From Gracilariopsis chorda (Eukaryota; Rhodophyta; Florideophyceae; Gracilariales; Gracilariaceae): a stretch of 64,000 bases of DNA. A program made the position numbers and the translations under genes. Below, in pieces: positions 35,973 to 47,806 of the stretch. A model generated the notes under the pieces. It made no database searches. It saw only the letters and a list, made by a program, of their open reading frames with translations, and was not told where the DNA came from. Each line of letters starts with the position of its first letter. Position 1 is the stretch's first letter. The DNA is taken from positions 62,001 through 126,000 of the forward strand of contig NBIV01000171.1 in NCBI GenBank assembly GCA_003194525.1, written 5' to 3'.

Positions 35973-36165
35973 GGGCGCACTGACAGGAGAAACTACCTCC
36001 GCTACCCTAATGGTTAAACCCCTGGACCCTGGTGGCTCTCTCCAGGTACGAGACGCGATTTTCTTCGACCTGCCGTACTCTGCGCACTTCGAGAGCAGGG
36101 TGTTCAATCCGTACGAGAACGTCCCAGGTAGGTTACTAACAAGCGCGATATGTTTTCACCAGTTG
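35973..36165 (-). promoter_or_regulatory. conserved structured leader element, copy c
   Basis: Same blocks in sense: AACTGGTGAAAACATATCG, a CCTGC/GCAGG stem, TAGCGGAGGTAGTTTCTCC, GTCAGTGCGCC. Confidence 0.7.
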
Positions 36166-36262
36166 ACCCCTGCTGGTCTCTTGCGGGATATCAGCTCAAT
36201 CTTACGCGCGCACGCAAAAATAAAATAAAGTTAGATAAGAGCGACGTCTGCAATATGTCGAT

Positions 36263-36279
36263 GCTCTGGGCCGATAACC
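36263..36279 (-). promoter_or_regulatory. half-tRNA primer-binding site
   Basis: GGTTATCGGCCCAGAGC, one base off the motif seen in other copies, directly after the 5' LTR. Confidence 0.8.
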
Positions 36280-37080
36280 TGAAGTTGATAACTGATGTTG
36301 ATGATAATGATAACTGAAATTGGGCTTCAACAGAAGTCAAAGAAAAAGAATGAACCAATAACAAGAGTGAAGGTTGTCAGCCTCGGGGTGGTGTACTTGA
36401 AGATGCAACATCTGCAACTTATATAGCATCACTAAAGTTCACTACAGCTACAAAAAAAACCCTAACCATTAAGTGGAGACAGCCATTTCTACCAATCATA
36501 CTCAAACATAACACAAGAAGGGTTGCACAAACTGGTGACAGTTAACTACAACCATGCATAACATTATTACAGCACATGCCAACGAAGCACGGTAAGTGAA
36601 GCAATAATGACAACAATATGCCAGCATATCACAGCCCTGTATAATGACTCACTTGCGTCATCATGACCATGACGATGTACAAAGTCGCATGACACTGTAT
36701 CCATATCGATAACCTAAGTCCATTGCGTGCAGTGCACGTGCTGGCACACAAAATCACACGTTTGCCGCAACGTGATGTCCCTGTAAACCATTGTGGCCAC
36801 ACAGAATCTCATGTACATTGTCCATTCACATTATGCCAAGTGGCCCATGCTGTGCCTACGACCCATACAATGTATACCACTTGTAAACCACGTAATGCAT
36901 ATGGGCAAATGCAGTAGCCAATCATAAGCCCGTCTCACGTTGGGTTTGAGCACAAGCTCATATGCACTTTTGCAAAGGAGGTGCTCAAAAGTGCCCATCG
37001 TTATATGCACCTTTGTTTCCAAGTAGTCTGCCATGATGTCCTAGGGCTATCAGGCACTCGACCACGTGCCAACATCAACA
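36280..37080 (-). repeat. 5' LTR of the nested Copia, 801 bp
   Basis: TGTTGATGTTGGCACGTGG...CAACTTCA in sense. It has the same length as the 3' LTR, with scattered differences. Confidence 0.88.
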
Positions 37081-37085
37081 CTTTT
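37081..37085. repeat. target-site duplication, right copy
   Basis: CTTTT, as at 30530-30534. Confidence 0.85.
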
Positions 37086-37117
37086 CCGTCGAAGCTCAAC
37101 GTCATTTCATATTAACA
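37086..37117 (+). repeat. LTR, last 32 bp (second part of the split LTR)
   Basis: CCGTCGAAGCTCAACG...ATTAACA, continuing the LTR interrupted at 30534. Confidence 0.85.
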
Positions 37118-37134
37118 AGTTATGGGCCCAGAGC
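37118..37134 (+). promoter_or_regulatory. half-tRNA primer-binding site
   Basis: AGTTATGGGCCCAGAGC, first base changed from the common motif. Confidence 0.78.
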
Positions 37135-37230
37135 GTTGATACGTGCAGACGTCGCTCCGTTTCAACTTCTTTTATTCTTGCGTGTGCACGTAAGATCGAG
37201 GTAATATCCCGCAAGAGACCAGCAGGGGTT

Positions 37231-37420
37231 AACTGGTGAAAGCATATGGCGCTTGTAAGTAACCTCCCTGGGGCGTTTCGTACGGATTGAGCACCCTGCT
37301 TTCGAAGTGCGCAGAGTAGTGCAGGTCGAAGAAAATCGCACCTCGCACCTGGAGAGAGCATAAGGGTCCAGAAGTTCAACCCTTAGGGTAGCGGATGTAG
37401 TATCTTCTGTCAGTGCGCGC
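37231..37420 (+). promoter_or_regulatory. conserved structured leader element, copy d
   Basis: AACTGGTGAAAGCATATGG...GTCAGTGCGC. The CCTGC/GCAGG stem is kept. The terminal hairpin is weakened (GGATGTAGTATCTTC). Confidence 0.68.
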
Positions 37421-37767
37421 AATTTCACGAAGTTTCATCTCTTGTTTTTTTTTTCTGAGTGTGCTTCAGAGCTGCTCGTGAGGACACTCTGTGTAGAGGA
37501 CCCGAACTCCGCCTGTGATTCGCGTACCAGACGAGTCTGGACGAGCGTTGAGACTTTTTCACATGGTCTCCGCTGGCACCCTTGCTATTGAGTGTTGAGA
37601 TTACTCCACTGCAGTATTCATTTCTTAGTGTGATCTCAGCCACAAAGTTTGGCTGATCATCCTATTCAACGCATTCCCTCTCTTGGAAATCGGTTTCCGA
37701 AAAGCATTAAGTCCCTCACTCTGCTTCGCATTATATATTCATTGGTGTTTCAGCTCCTTTTGGAACT

Positions 37768-38697
37768 ATGTCTGACACCGAAGTTGAGACTGAAACTAAT
37801 TCCGGTGTGAAAATCCCACGCTTTCATGGTAAGCGTGGTGAGGATTATACATTATGGCGACATCGACTTCGTACAGCGTGTCGCATTAAAGGTGTGTGGA
37901 ATGTAGTGGCGTCAAATCTGGATGAGTCATCGACTGCTACATTGACTCAAGATTCAACTGCTGCAGCACTTAGGACTAAGGAGATCTCGGCATTGACGTG
38001 GGATTATGTGGCAATTACTTTGATTGACGAGTACAACGCTCGTCTCCTTGGTTCTGCCAGTCCCAGTCGTGGTCGTAACCGCAAAAAGAACCGAGGTAAG
38101 GGCAATGGCCGTCAATTTGGACGCAATAAAATGTCAAATTTGGACGAAAATTATGGTCACGCATCAGATTCCAACTCCAATTTCCAGTCCAATGGGTGTG
38201 CTTATGCTGTGGCCAGTAAAAACGTTTCTCATTGCACCTTCTGCGACCACGAAGGCCATACGCAGGAACGATGCCATATGAATCCTGACAATCCGGACAA
38301 CCGTTTACCCAAAGTCATCTTGGACCAACTCAAAGCTGGTTCAGGTGACAAGTCCAAACCCTCTGGGAAAGCCGCAAGAAGAGAATCCAAGATGGAAATC
38401 GCCGGAATGGGTGCCGAGAAGTCTACGGTGCTCCCATCTGCGTCTAATGGATTGAAAAACTATGCAGAGAGCGGAGCCACGTCCCATTTCTTTTCTTCCG
38501 CATCTGCATTAGTACCCAACACATTAGTTGATGTATCTCAGAGTTTTATTGAGCTTGCTGACAACACCACGGTAACCGCCACTCAACAAGAAGATGTTTT
38601 ACTGCCCTTCGTCGAGGCTAACCTGCGATTGACAGATGCACTGCTCGTACTAGATCTTGGGTACAACTTGGTGTCTGTTGGTCGTAATTGCCGATAA
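37768..38697 (+). pseudogene. Copia gag-protease with internal gag deletion
   Basis: Open for 309 codons from MSDTEVETETNSGVKIPRF. About 450 bp of central gag are gone: DST joins AAALRTKEIS, at a TCAAC microhomology present on both sides in the sister copy. CCHC (CTFCDHEGHTQERC) is intact. The protease site reads YAESGATSHFF, with Glu in place of the catalytic Asp. After the stop the sequence runs only to about 38829, where an LTR begins, so integrase, RT and RNase H are absent. Confidence 0.82.
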
Positions 38698-38829
38698 AGG
38701 CATTCAATCCATGTTCGGTGCAAGTGAGGTTCGCCTTACACATGAAGAAGGGTTTGAAATTGGATGTGGTCAAAGAGACCTAAGCTCTAGGTTGTACAAG
38801 CTGCCACGTCCAATCAAGCATACAGGTTA

Positions 38830-39628
38830 TTGATGTTGGCACGTGGTCAAGTGCCTGATAGCCCTTGGACATCATGGTAGACTACTTGGAAACAAAGTTG
38901 CATATAACGATGGGCACTTTTGAGCACCTCCTTTGCAAAAGCGCATATGAGCTTGTGCTCAAACCCAACGTGAGACGGGCTTATGATTGGCCACTGCATT
39001 TGCCCATATGCATTACGTGGTTTACAAGTGGTATACATTGTATGGGTCGTAGGCACAGCATGGGCCACTTGGCATAATGTGAATGGACAATGTACATGAG
39101 ATGCTGTGTGGCCACAATGGTTTACAGGGACATCATGTTGCGGCAAACGTGTGATTTTGTGTGCCAGCACGTGCACTGCACGCAATGGACTTAGGTTATC
39201 GATATGGATACAGTGTCATGCGACTTTGTACATCGTCATGGTCATGATGACGCAAGTGAGTCATTATACAGGGCTGTGATATGCTGGCATATTGTTGTCA
39301 TGGTTGTTTCACTTACCGTGCTTCGTTGGCATGTGCTGTAATAATGTTATGCATGGTTGTAGTTAACTGTCACCAGTTTGTGCAGCCCTTCTTGTGTTAT
39401 GTTTGAGTATGATTGGTAGAAATGGCTGTCCCCACTTAATGGTTAGGGTTTTTCTTGTAGCTGTAGTGAACTTTAGTGATGCTATATAAGTTGCAGATGT
39501 TGCATCTTCAAGTACACCACCCCGAGGCTGACAAACTTCACTCTTGTTATTGTTTCATTTTTCTTCTTTGACTTCTGTCGAAGCCCAATTTTAGTTATCA
39601 TTATCATCAACATCAGTTATCAATTTCA
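38830..39628 (+). repeat. LTR shared by two tandem copies, 799 bp
   Basis: It starts TTGATGTTGGCACG (the first TG is lost at the junction with the truncated copy on its left) and ends ATCAATTTCA before a primer site. TATATAAG at 39483-39490. Confidence 0.85.
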
Positions 39629-39645
39629 GGTTATGGGCCCAGAGC
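39629..39645 (+). promoter_or_regulatory. half-tRNA primer-binding site
   Basis: GGTTATGGGCCCAGAGC, perfect motif. Confidence 0.85.
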
Positions 39646-39743
39646 ATCGACATATTGCAGACGTCGCTCTTATCTAACTTTATTTTATTTTTGCGTGCGC
39701 GCGTAAGATTGAGCTGCTATCCCGCAAGAGACCAGCAGGGGTC

Positions 39744-39934
39744 AACTGTTGAAAACATATCGCGCTTGTTAGGAACCTCCCTGGGACGTTCTCGTACGGA
39801 TTGAACACCCTGCTCTTGAAGTGCGCAGAGTACGGCAGGTCGAAGAAAATCTCATCTTGCACCTGGAGAGAGCCATCAGGTTCCAGGGTTTGAACCCTTA
39901 GGGTAATGGAGGTAGTATCTTTTGTCAGTACGCC
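39744..39934 (+). promoter_or_regulatory. conserved structured leader element, copy e
   Basis: AACTGTTGAAAACATATCG...GTCAGTACGCC, with the GGGTTTGAACCC hairpin. Confidence 0.68.
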
Positions 39935-40284
39935 CTCTTTTACGACGTTTCATTTTTTATTTTCTTTTCCGAGTGCGCTTCATAGCCACTTGTGAGTATA
40001 CTCCGGGCGTCGAGGACCCGAACTCTGCCTGTGATTCGCGTAACCGACGCGTCTGGACGAGCATTGAGACTTGGTTACACGGTCTCCGCTGGCGCCCTTG
40101 CTGTCAAGTGCTGGCATTACTCCACTCCAGTATCCATATCTTAGTGTGATCTCAGCTGCAAGTTCTTGGCTGACCCTCCGATTCAACACTTTCTCTCTCT
40201 TGGCAATCGGATTTTGAAAAGCATTGAGTCCCTCACTCTGCTTAGAAGTATATATTCATTTGTGTTTCAGCTCCTTCTGGAAGT

Positions 40285-43200
40285 ATGTCTCACTCTGAAG
40301 TTGTGTCTGAAACCAACTCTGGTGTGAAAATCGCACGCTTTCATGGTAAGCGTTGTGAGGATTATACGCTTTGGCGACATCGACTTCGTGCCGCATGTTG
40401 CATTAACGGTGTGTGGAATGTAGTGGCATTTACCCTGGATGAGGCATCTAGTGCCACAATGACTCCCGATTCAACCTCTAGTGCTGCTCAAGGCAGTTCC
40501 CGACTCATGGCAAAACTCGAAAAGGCATGTGCAATCATCATATCCGCACTTGGAGATGCCCCACTACGCGTTGTCATGGATGTGGATGATGATCCTGGGC
40601 GTATGTTGAGAATGCTAGATGCACGTTATGCCTCCAACCGAACAGTTTCTCGTATCTCTGTACAGACCCAACGGTTCTGAATGTCGTATCATGGGCAAAA
40701 TATGTCAGAATTTGTGGACCAGTTTGCACCTTTATTCTCACAATTAGACCGAATGGGGAAGGATGCTGCCATTCCAGAGTCACATAAGGCTCCAATGCTA
40801 CTAGCCTCTATCGACCCCAACTGCTCACTAGAGTCAACTGCTGCGGCACTTAGAACTAAGGAGATCTCTGAATTGACGTGGGACTATGTGGCAACTACCC
40901 TGATTGATGCGTACAATGCTCGTGAACTTGGTTCTGTCAGTGCGACTCGTGGTAGTAACCGTAAAAGGAACCGAGGTAAAGGTAACAGCCGTTGTAGTGG
41001 ACGTAACAAATTTTCAAATGGGGGCGAAAATGATGGTAGTATATCAGATTTCAACTCAAACATTGAGTCCAATAGGCGTGCTTATGCTTTGCCACCAAAA
41101 ACGGTTACCATTGAACTTTCTGCGAACACGATTGCCACACGCAGGACCGATGCCATATGAATCCTGACAATCCGGACAACCGTTTACCCAAAGTCATCTT
41201 GGACCAACTCAAAGCTGGTTCAGGTGACAAGTCTAAACAATCTGGCAAGTCACCACGAAGCGGATCCAAGATTGAGATCGCGGCAATGGGTGTCGAGAAG
41301 TCTACAGTGCTCCCATCAGTGTGTAAGAGCATGGATACGTATGCAGACAGTGTGCCACGTCCCATTTTTTTGTTCCGCTTCTGCGTTTCTGCCCAACACA
41401 TTGGTTGACATATCTCCGAGGCGTATTGAACTTGCTGACAATACCACGGTCACGGCCACACAACAAGGGGATGTTTTACTGCCCTTCTTCGAGGCTAGCC
41501 TCCGATTGACGGATGTACTACATGTCCCAGATCTTGGTTACAACTTAGTTTCTGTTGGTCGTATGGCCGATAAAGGAATACAGTCACTGTTCGGCGCAAG
41601 TCAGGTTTGGCTTACCCACGAAGAGGGGTTTGAAATTGGATGTGTTCAACGACACACACGCTCTAGGTTGTAAACGCTGCCATGTCCCATCGAGCGCACC
41701 GATCACACAAGGCTACTATCCGCAAAAGACCAAGACGTCACAAAGCTGTGGCACCGCCGACTTGCACATATGAACCCACGAGACCTTCAAAAGGTACACG
41801 AGCAAGTTGATGGAGTGCCAAAGCTGACAAATGTGGAGGAGGTATGTCGACCATGCCGACTTGGCAAAGCGCATAAACTTCCGTTTTTGGGAAAGTTCAA
41901 ACAATCAAAGGAGATTGGAGACATTGTGCACTCGGACATCATTGGTCCTCTGCTGCCATCCTTTCCAGATCGTTTCCAGTATGCGTCTGCGTCTATCGAT
42001 GACCGCTCTCGATATGCCTTCCTCGGCTTCATTTTGCATAGATCTGAAATTGGGGAAGTGTTTTTGGGTATAAGACATAAGCTCCAGCAGCTTGGAGGAG
42101 CGCATGTGCTTGTTCATAATTTGCACTAGGACAATGCAGAGGAGTACATTGCGTTACAAGAAAACGATGCCAATGGTCTGCAAAGAACGTCGTTCTCACC
42201 TCCTTATACAGCGGAACATAACGCAATTGCCGAGCGCATCAATCGCACCATGGAAGAAGCTGCTCGAGCTTTGCTGATTCTAGCCAACATGCCAGAGTGC
42301 CTATGGCCCTATGCACTCAAATATGTTATTTATATTTGAAACAGAATTCCACACTCTACCACTGGCTCAACTCCATACCTGTTGGTGACTGGTAATAAGC
42401 CATCATTGAAGCATGCTAGAGTATTTGGATGCGCAGCATATGTATTGAAAATGAACCCGGACACCACGTTCGAGTCTCGTGCACTTGAGGGAGTGCACTT
42501 GCAGACCCTGGAGCATGGTGTTTACGAGTTTCTGGTCACTGGGGACTATGAGATACCTCGAATTGTGAGGTCCCGGCATGTCACTTTTGATGAATCTACA
42601 TTCCCTGGTGCCCGATACCTCGTAAACTATATGGATGACGAAAGTGCATCAGACGTTCACTATAGTAGCGCTGGGTATGAGAGCTCTAGTGACCGTTCGG
42701 ATGAGTTTTCATTCGATGAATTCAGAGAGCTTAGGTCAAACGCAGAAACCGATGCACAGGATGCACCAGACCAACCCACAGAAACTGTGATTGAGGTTCA
42801 AACTCCAAGCATTGACAATGCTGCGAGCGATACCAATTCTGCGGAGGACGCTAACGAGGATTCTAGTGATATTGATGAGTCCAATGTTCATTCCGATCCA
42901 GAATCCAGATACCCTCGTCGCAGTCGGCATGCACCACAGCGCCGGTGGAATATGGTTGTTGCTGCTACCTCTCAAGTCGAAGTGACCACAAGTGACGACC
43001 CACCACTTCAGGAGGCATTATCTTCAACTCCATCGGAAAGAGCACAATGGGAGAGCGCCATTGATGAAGAGCTCACATCACTAAAGGACAAACGTACTTG
43101 GGTTCCAGATGACTCACCGCAGTCACAGCCTTTACCTACACATGTCATTCTTAAAGTGAAACGTGATGCAGACACCTCAGTGGACCGATTCCGAGCTCCA

Positions 43201-44572
43201 ATCGTAGCAGGAGGGAACCACCAGACATACGGTCAGGATTAAATGGAGACATATGCACCGGTTGTATCTTTCAACTTGGTTCGCATGTTCTTGTACATTA
43301 TGCTATGCATGCAAATGTATATCGCACAGTTTGACATTAAGACTGCATTCCTGAATGGTGACCTGAAGGAAAAGGTTTGGATAATGTCTCCACATGGTAT
43401 CCCTGGACTGAAGTCACGATGCTAGAAACTGCTAAAGGCCATATATGGACTCAAGCAGGCTCACCTTGCGTGGCACAAACCAAGTTCAGTACTGATATTA
43501 AAGGCTTAGGATTTAAAGAATTGCCTAGTGCACCAATTTTATTTCGACGGAAGTTGAACAATAACATCTATGCGTACATCCTGGTATACGTGGACGACCT
43601 GGTCATCTTTACGCCAAGTGCTGAAGAACGGTCCCGAATCTTGGAGGAGCTCAAAACATTGTATGACCTGAGGGTTGAAGGTCGTGAAAGACTCTACCTC
43701 TGTGTTGAGTTTACCTGGAAGATGGACGCCAATGGGCAGCTGCTGGGTGTAAAACTGCCACAACCATATATACCGAAGGGATACTGCGCACGTTTGGACT
43801 ACAGAATTCGAAACCAGCACCAAGCCCTATGGTGGAATCGTTCTTTACTTCAGTTGATGTGGAGGAGGAGAAATCACCTCGTGATGTTCAATTGTATCAG
43901 CAGATGATCGGGTCTCTGCTGTACTTGGCATTGCGTACGCGTTTGGAAATTTTGGCTCCTGTTCTTATACTGCCGCGCTTCCAGAATACATCTATTGCAT
44001 ACTGCCATCGAGCAGCCAAACGTGTGTTACGATACCTACGTGGTACTGGTGATCATGGTTTAGTGTACTGGCATGGACCTCTATGTTTAAATGCTTTTGT
44101 AGGCTCTGATTTCGTGGGCGATACCACAGATCGCAAGTCTTTGTCTGGGTATTTGATTAAACTTGGCTCCAGCTCATGTTTCTTTGGTGTTCGTAAGCAA
44201 TGCTCAGTTGCACTGTCTACTGGTGAGGCCGAGTACTATGCATTGGTAATGGCGGCTCAAGAGGTACTTTTGATATCACTTGTGCTGAGGGTGTGTGGAA
44301 TAGCAGTTGATAACAGTGTCCCAATCCTTTGGGACAACCAATGTGCTCTTGAATGGGCTATTGGAGAACGTTGCCCTTCTGGTCGTGCGAAGCATACAGA
44401 TGTCAAGGTGCGCTTCATTAGGCAACTGGTCAAGGACAAACTCATATCTGTGAAGTATGTTGCCAGTGAAGACAATGACGCAGACATCCTCACCAACCCA
44501 CTTAGCCGTTTGGCTGCACGATTGATATTGTAACGAATGGGACTTCACCAGGAACTCAAGGAGGAGTGTTGA
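40285..44572 (+). pseudogene. lineage-2 Copia gag-pol with full domain set
   Basis: The start MSHSEVVSETNSGVKIARF has an ATG. Gag carries a TGA at 40678, then stays open. The knuckle region is frameshifted, and the protease has the same one-base loss at Asp-Ser-Gly as the nested copy at 34.5 kb. GAG-pre-integrase and integrase (HSDIIGP, DNAEEYIAL, NAIAERINRTM) have two stops. The linker and RT start are open (42382-43242); RT has FDIKTAFLNGDL and YVDDLVIFT with a stop and a frameshift between. RNase H (STGEAEYYALV, DADILTN) is open to 44533. It is the most complete plus-strand copy of its type, but is not translatable. Confidence 0.83.
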
Positions 44573-45350
44573 TGTTGGCACATGGTCAAATGCCTGGAAG
44601 CCTTTATGGTACACTACTTGGAAACAAAGTTGCATATAACGATGGGCATTGTTGAGCACCCCTGTTGCAAAACCACATACGCGCATGTGCTCGAACCCAA
44701 CGTGAAACGGGCTTATGATTGACTACTGCATTTGCCCATATGCATTACGTGGTTTACAAGTTGTATACATTGTATGGGTCGTAGGCACAGCATGGGCCAC
44801 TCGGCATAATGTGAATGGACAGTGTACATGAGATGCTGTGTGGGCACAATGGTTTACAGGGACATCACGTTGCGGCAGACGTGTGATTGTGTTTGCCAGC
44901 ACGTGCACCGCACGCAATGGACTTAGGTTATGGATATGGATACAGTGTCATGTGAACTTGTGCATCGTCATGGTCATGATGATGCAAGTAAGTCATTATA
45001 CAGGGCTGTGACATGCTGGCACATTGTTGTCATGGTTGTTTCACTTACCGTGCCTCGTTGGCATGTGCTGGAATAATGTTATGCATGGTTGTAGTAAACT
45101 GTCACCAGTTTGTGCAACACTTATTGTGTTATTTTTGATGATGATTGGTAGTACTTGGCTGTCCGCACTTAGTGGTTAGGGGTTTTCTTGTAGCTGTAGT
45201 GCACTGTTGTACTGCTATAGAAGTTGCAGATGTTGCATCTCCAATTAAACCACCCCAAGGCTGACAACCTTCACTCTTGTTATTTCTTCTTTCTTTCTTT
45301 CTCATTTCAGTCGAAGCCCAACTTCATCTATCACCTTCATTTATCATCAT
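44567..45350 (+). repeat. 3' LTR, end blurred
   Basis: TGTTGATGTTGGCACATGG after AAGGAGGAG. The end is not clean because an inverted LTR fragment follows from about 45361. Confidence 0.78.
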
Positions 45351-45360
45351 CAAATCCATT

Positions 45361-45438
45361 AAATGAAGCTTTGTTTCCACGTGCTGCATAATGCTGTCCC
45401 AGGACTACCAGGAACTCGACCATGTGCTAACATCAACA
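45361..45438 (-). repeat. start of a 3' LTR, minus strand, truncated
   Basis: In sense TGTTGATGTTAGCACATGG...AAGCTTCATT. It is the 3' LTR of the minus-strand copy on its right, cut after 78 bp where it meets the plus-strand LTR. Confidence 0.8.
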
Positions 45439-46655
45439 CTCCTCCTCGAGTTCCTGGGAAGCACCATGCTCCAGAGTCTGCATGTACACTTCCTCAAGTG
45501 CACGAGACTCGAACTAGGTGTCTGGGTTCATTTTCTATATATATGCTGCGCATCCAAACGCTTTAGCATACTTCAACGACAGCTTACCACCACCAATCAA
45601 AAGGTATAGATCCAGGCCTGTGGTAGAGTAGAGAGATCCATCCCATATACAAATATCATATTTCAATGCATACGGCCATAAGCATTCTTGCCAGTGTGCC
45701 TGAATCAGCAAAGCTCGAGCAGCTTCTTGCATTGTGCGAATGATGCGCTGGGCTATGGCATTATGGTCTGGGGTGTAGGGAGGTGAAAGTTTCATTCCCT
45801 GCAGACCATTCGTGGTTGGGTCTTTGAGAGCAATGTACTCTTCGGCATTGTTTGCATGCAAATTCTAAATATGCACAAGCGCTCTTCCAACATTCTGATG
45901 AAACACTTGCGCTCCTCCAACCTGCGGGTGATTTTTCCCAACATCAGGAAACACTGCACTAACACCATAGCTGTGCGAAACGAAGTCGTTATGCTCAATT
46001 GCATTTGGCAGCGTGCACAAACGATAGGACAGGTCATGTTGCACACATCCGATCTCTAACCAATCTTCGTGTATAACGCAAACCTCATTCGCACAGAAAA
46101 GTGACTGAATGCTTTTATCGGCCATACGACCTACAAAAACCAAGTTGTATCCTAAATCCGGGACTAGAAGTACATCTGTCAACCTGAGCTTATCCTCCCA
46201 AAAAGGCAGTATTACCTCCCCTTTTTGTGTAGCAGAGACTTTAGTGTTGTCAGCGACCTTAATCGTCCTTTGCTGTATGTCAACCAATGTGGTCGGGACG
46301 AACGTAGGAGCACAAGTGAAGAAGTGGGATGTGGTGCCACTGTCTGCGTAGGTACCTATGGAAATAGACACAGTGGGCACCACTGCAGACTTTTCAGCAG
46401 ACATTGCAGCGATCTCAATCTTAGAATCCTTTCGTGATGACCTTCCGGAGTGCTTGGGTTTGTGACTGGAACTTGTTTTGAGTTTCTCTAAGATAGCTTT
46501 AGGCAGGTGATTGTCTGGATTGTCAGGATTCATGTGACATCGGTCCTGCGTGTGACCATCTCTGTCACAGAAGCTGCAATGATAACTATTTTTGCCTGCA
46601 ATAGCATAAGCGCCCCTGTTGTATTCATCGTATGAGTTGGGATTTGATGAAGGTG
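45433..46655 (-). pseudogene. 3' half of a split non-autonomous Copia (protease, partial integrase)
   Basis: In sense it begins inside gag at SNPNSYDEYN. CCHC (CSFCDRDGHTQDRC) and protease (YADSGTTSHFF) are intact, and 266 codons are open. The LPNAIEHNDF block joins the late integrase piece (NNAEEYIAL, NAIAQRIIRTMQEAARALL) as in the other derivative copies. It ends with the same LQTLEHG-to-LEEEC deletion at the LTR. Its missing 5' half is at 53144-53896, across a 6.5-kb insertion. Confidence 0.82.
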
Positions 46656-46955
46656 TATAGTACACTCCAACTGGGCTTCCATTTCAAGGTTGTCAGTTGC
46701 AAGGAAGACTGTTCACGCGTTTTTTAACGGGATTTTAGAACACGCGACGATATCTAGAAGTTGAATAAAGAAGTAAAGTGAAGCAGAGGGCGAAACAAGC
46801 AAGAACTCAAGGCTTTTATGAAGAACAGGAGAAAGAGGTCAAAGAAATTATGAAAGAAGGAAAGGGATCAAACGCCCCTGGTCAATGCTACAGCTAGTGG
46901 ATGTGTCCGAGAGACTTTGACATAATTGGAAGTGCTTTGTCTTGCACGTCTTGGG

Positions 46956-47702
46956 CTATGGATAGGACAGAATTCGTACGAAGTCCTCTTCTGTTTCGGA
47001 GCACATGTACCCCATGAAAAATGTCAACACATGACCATCATTAGCTTTTCCATTAATAGTGACCAGAGGGAAACCGTATCTATTGGCTATGACCTCACAA
47101 TCAATAGATACCCCCGGAACAATGCCGAACTTCTGGTAGTCTTCCATCTACTCTCGAAACGACCAACAAGCGTACTTCATCCTACCCGAGTCATCGGCAG
47201 CGACGAATCCCTTATTCCCTGCATCCTCCTGGCTCAACGAAAAGAGCAGGTCACACAACCTTACATATTCCAAATCGCAGGGATTGCTTGTGGAGGAAGC
47301 ATACCGCAACTTCTTCCTCGCCGATATAGGATTCATCTTTTGATTTTACTTGTCTTCTAGGTATGGTATCGTATCTCTGAAGCTCATGTGCAAATCATTC
47401 GTCATATGTATGGCTTCAGAACGCATTTGCGGCTTGAGATGTCTAATACCAAAGCTCCCAGAGGGACCATGTCCATATTTACAACCATTTAAATTAGCCA
47501 TGTAGATCATTCCACCATCTTCTTCCTGCCCAGAATCCTCCGTCTTACTCGTTATCGAGAAGAGGCATCGCCTCATCTTGTTATTGTATTGATCGCACTT
47601 CAAGATTCCCTTCTTCAGCAGCCTTGTATTCCCACGTTCAGCACCACGACTATTCGGGGACTTTGCCTTATCTGGAGATCGCTTTCGTTCTCCAAAGTAC
47701 AT
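46956..47702 (-). pseudogene. MULE transposase remnant
   Basis: Three pieces in one frame, separated by a stop at 47346 and TAG at 47148. The last reads YQKFGIVPGVSIDCEVIANR then YGFPLVTINGKANDGH and FFMGYMCSETEEDF. This matches the first catalytic block of MULE (Mutator-like) transposases, with the Asp of the DDE triad in SIDCEV. Upstream, a Cys/His-containing part (GILKCDQYNNKMRRC, GCKYGHG) may be a zinc finger. The frame ends near 46956, so the second Asp and the Glu are lost. It lies downstream of the Ulp1 frame on the same strand. Confidence 0.65.
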
Positions 47703-47806
47703 AGAAGTCCTTACGAATAAGCTGTACCCGAAGCAGTCCGCGATAAATTGAACTTCCTTCAGAACCGTGACACCAGGAGCATTGAGAGGAAGGGTTTCCA
47801 GATAAA

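Larger units (their letters stand above)
30535..37080 (-). mobile_element. complete lineage-2 Copia nested in an LTR
   Basis: 6546 bp with two 801-bp LTRs (36280-37080 as 5', 30535-31335 as 3'), a half-tRNA primer site, leader, and a full gag-pol that is broken in many places. CTTTT duplications flank it, and removing it restores a normal LTR of the host element. The outer base of the 3' LTR has mutated (CG for TG). Confidence 0.92.
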
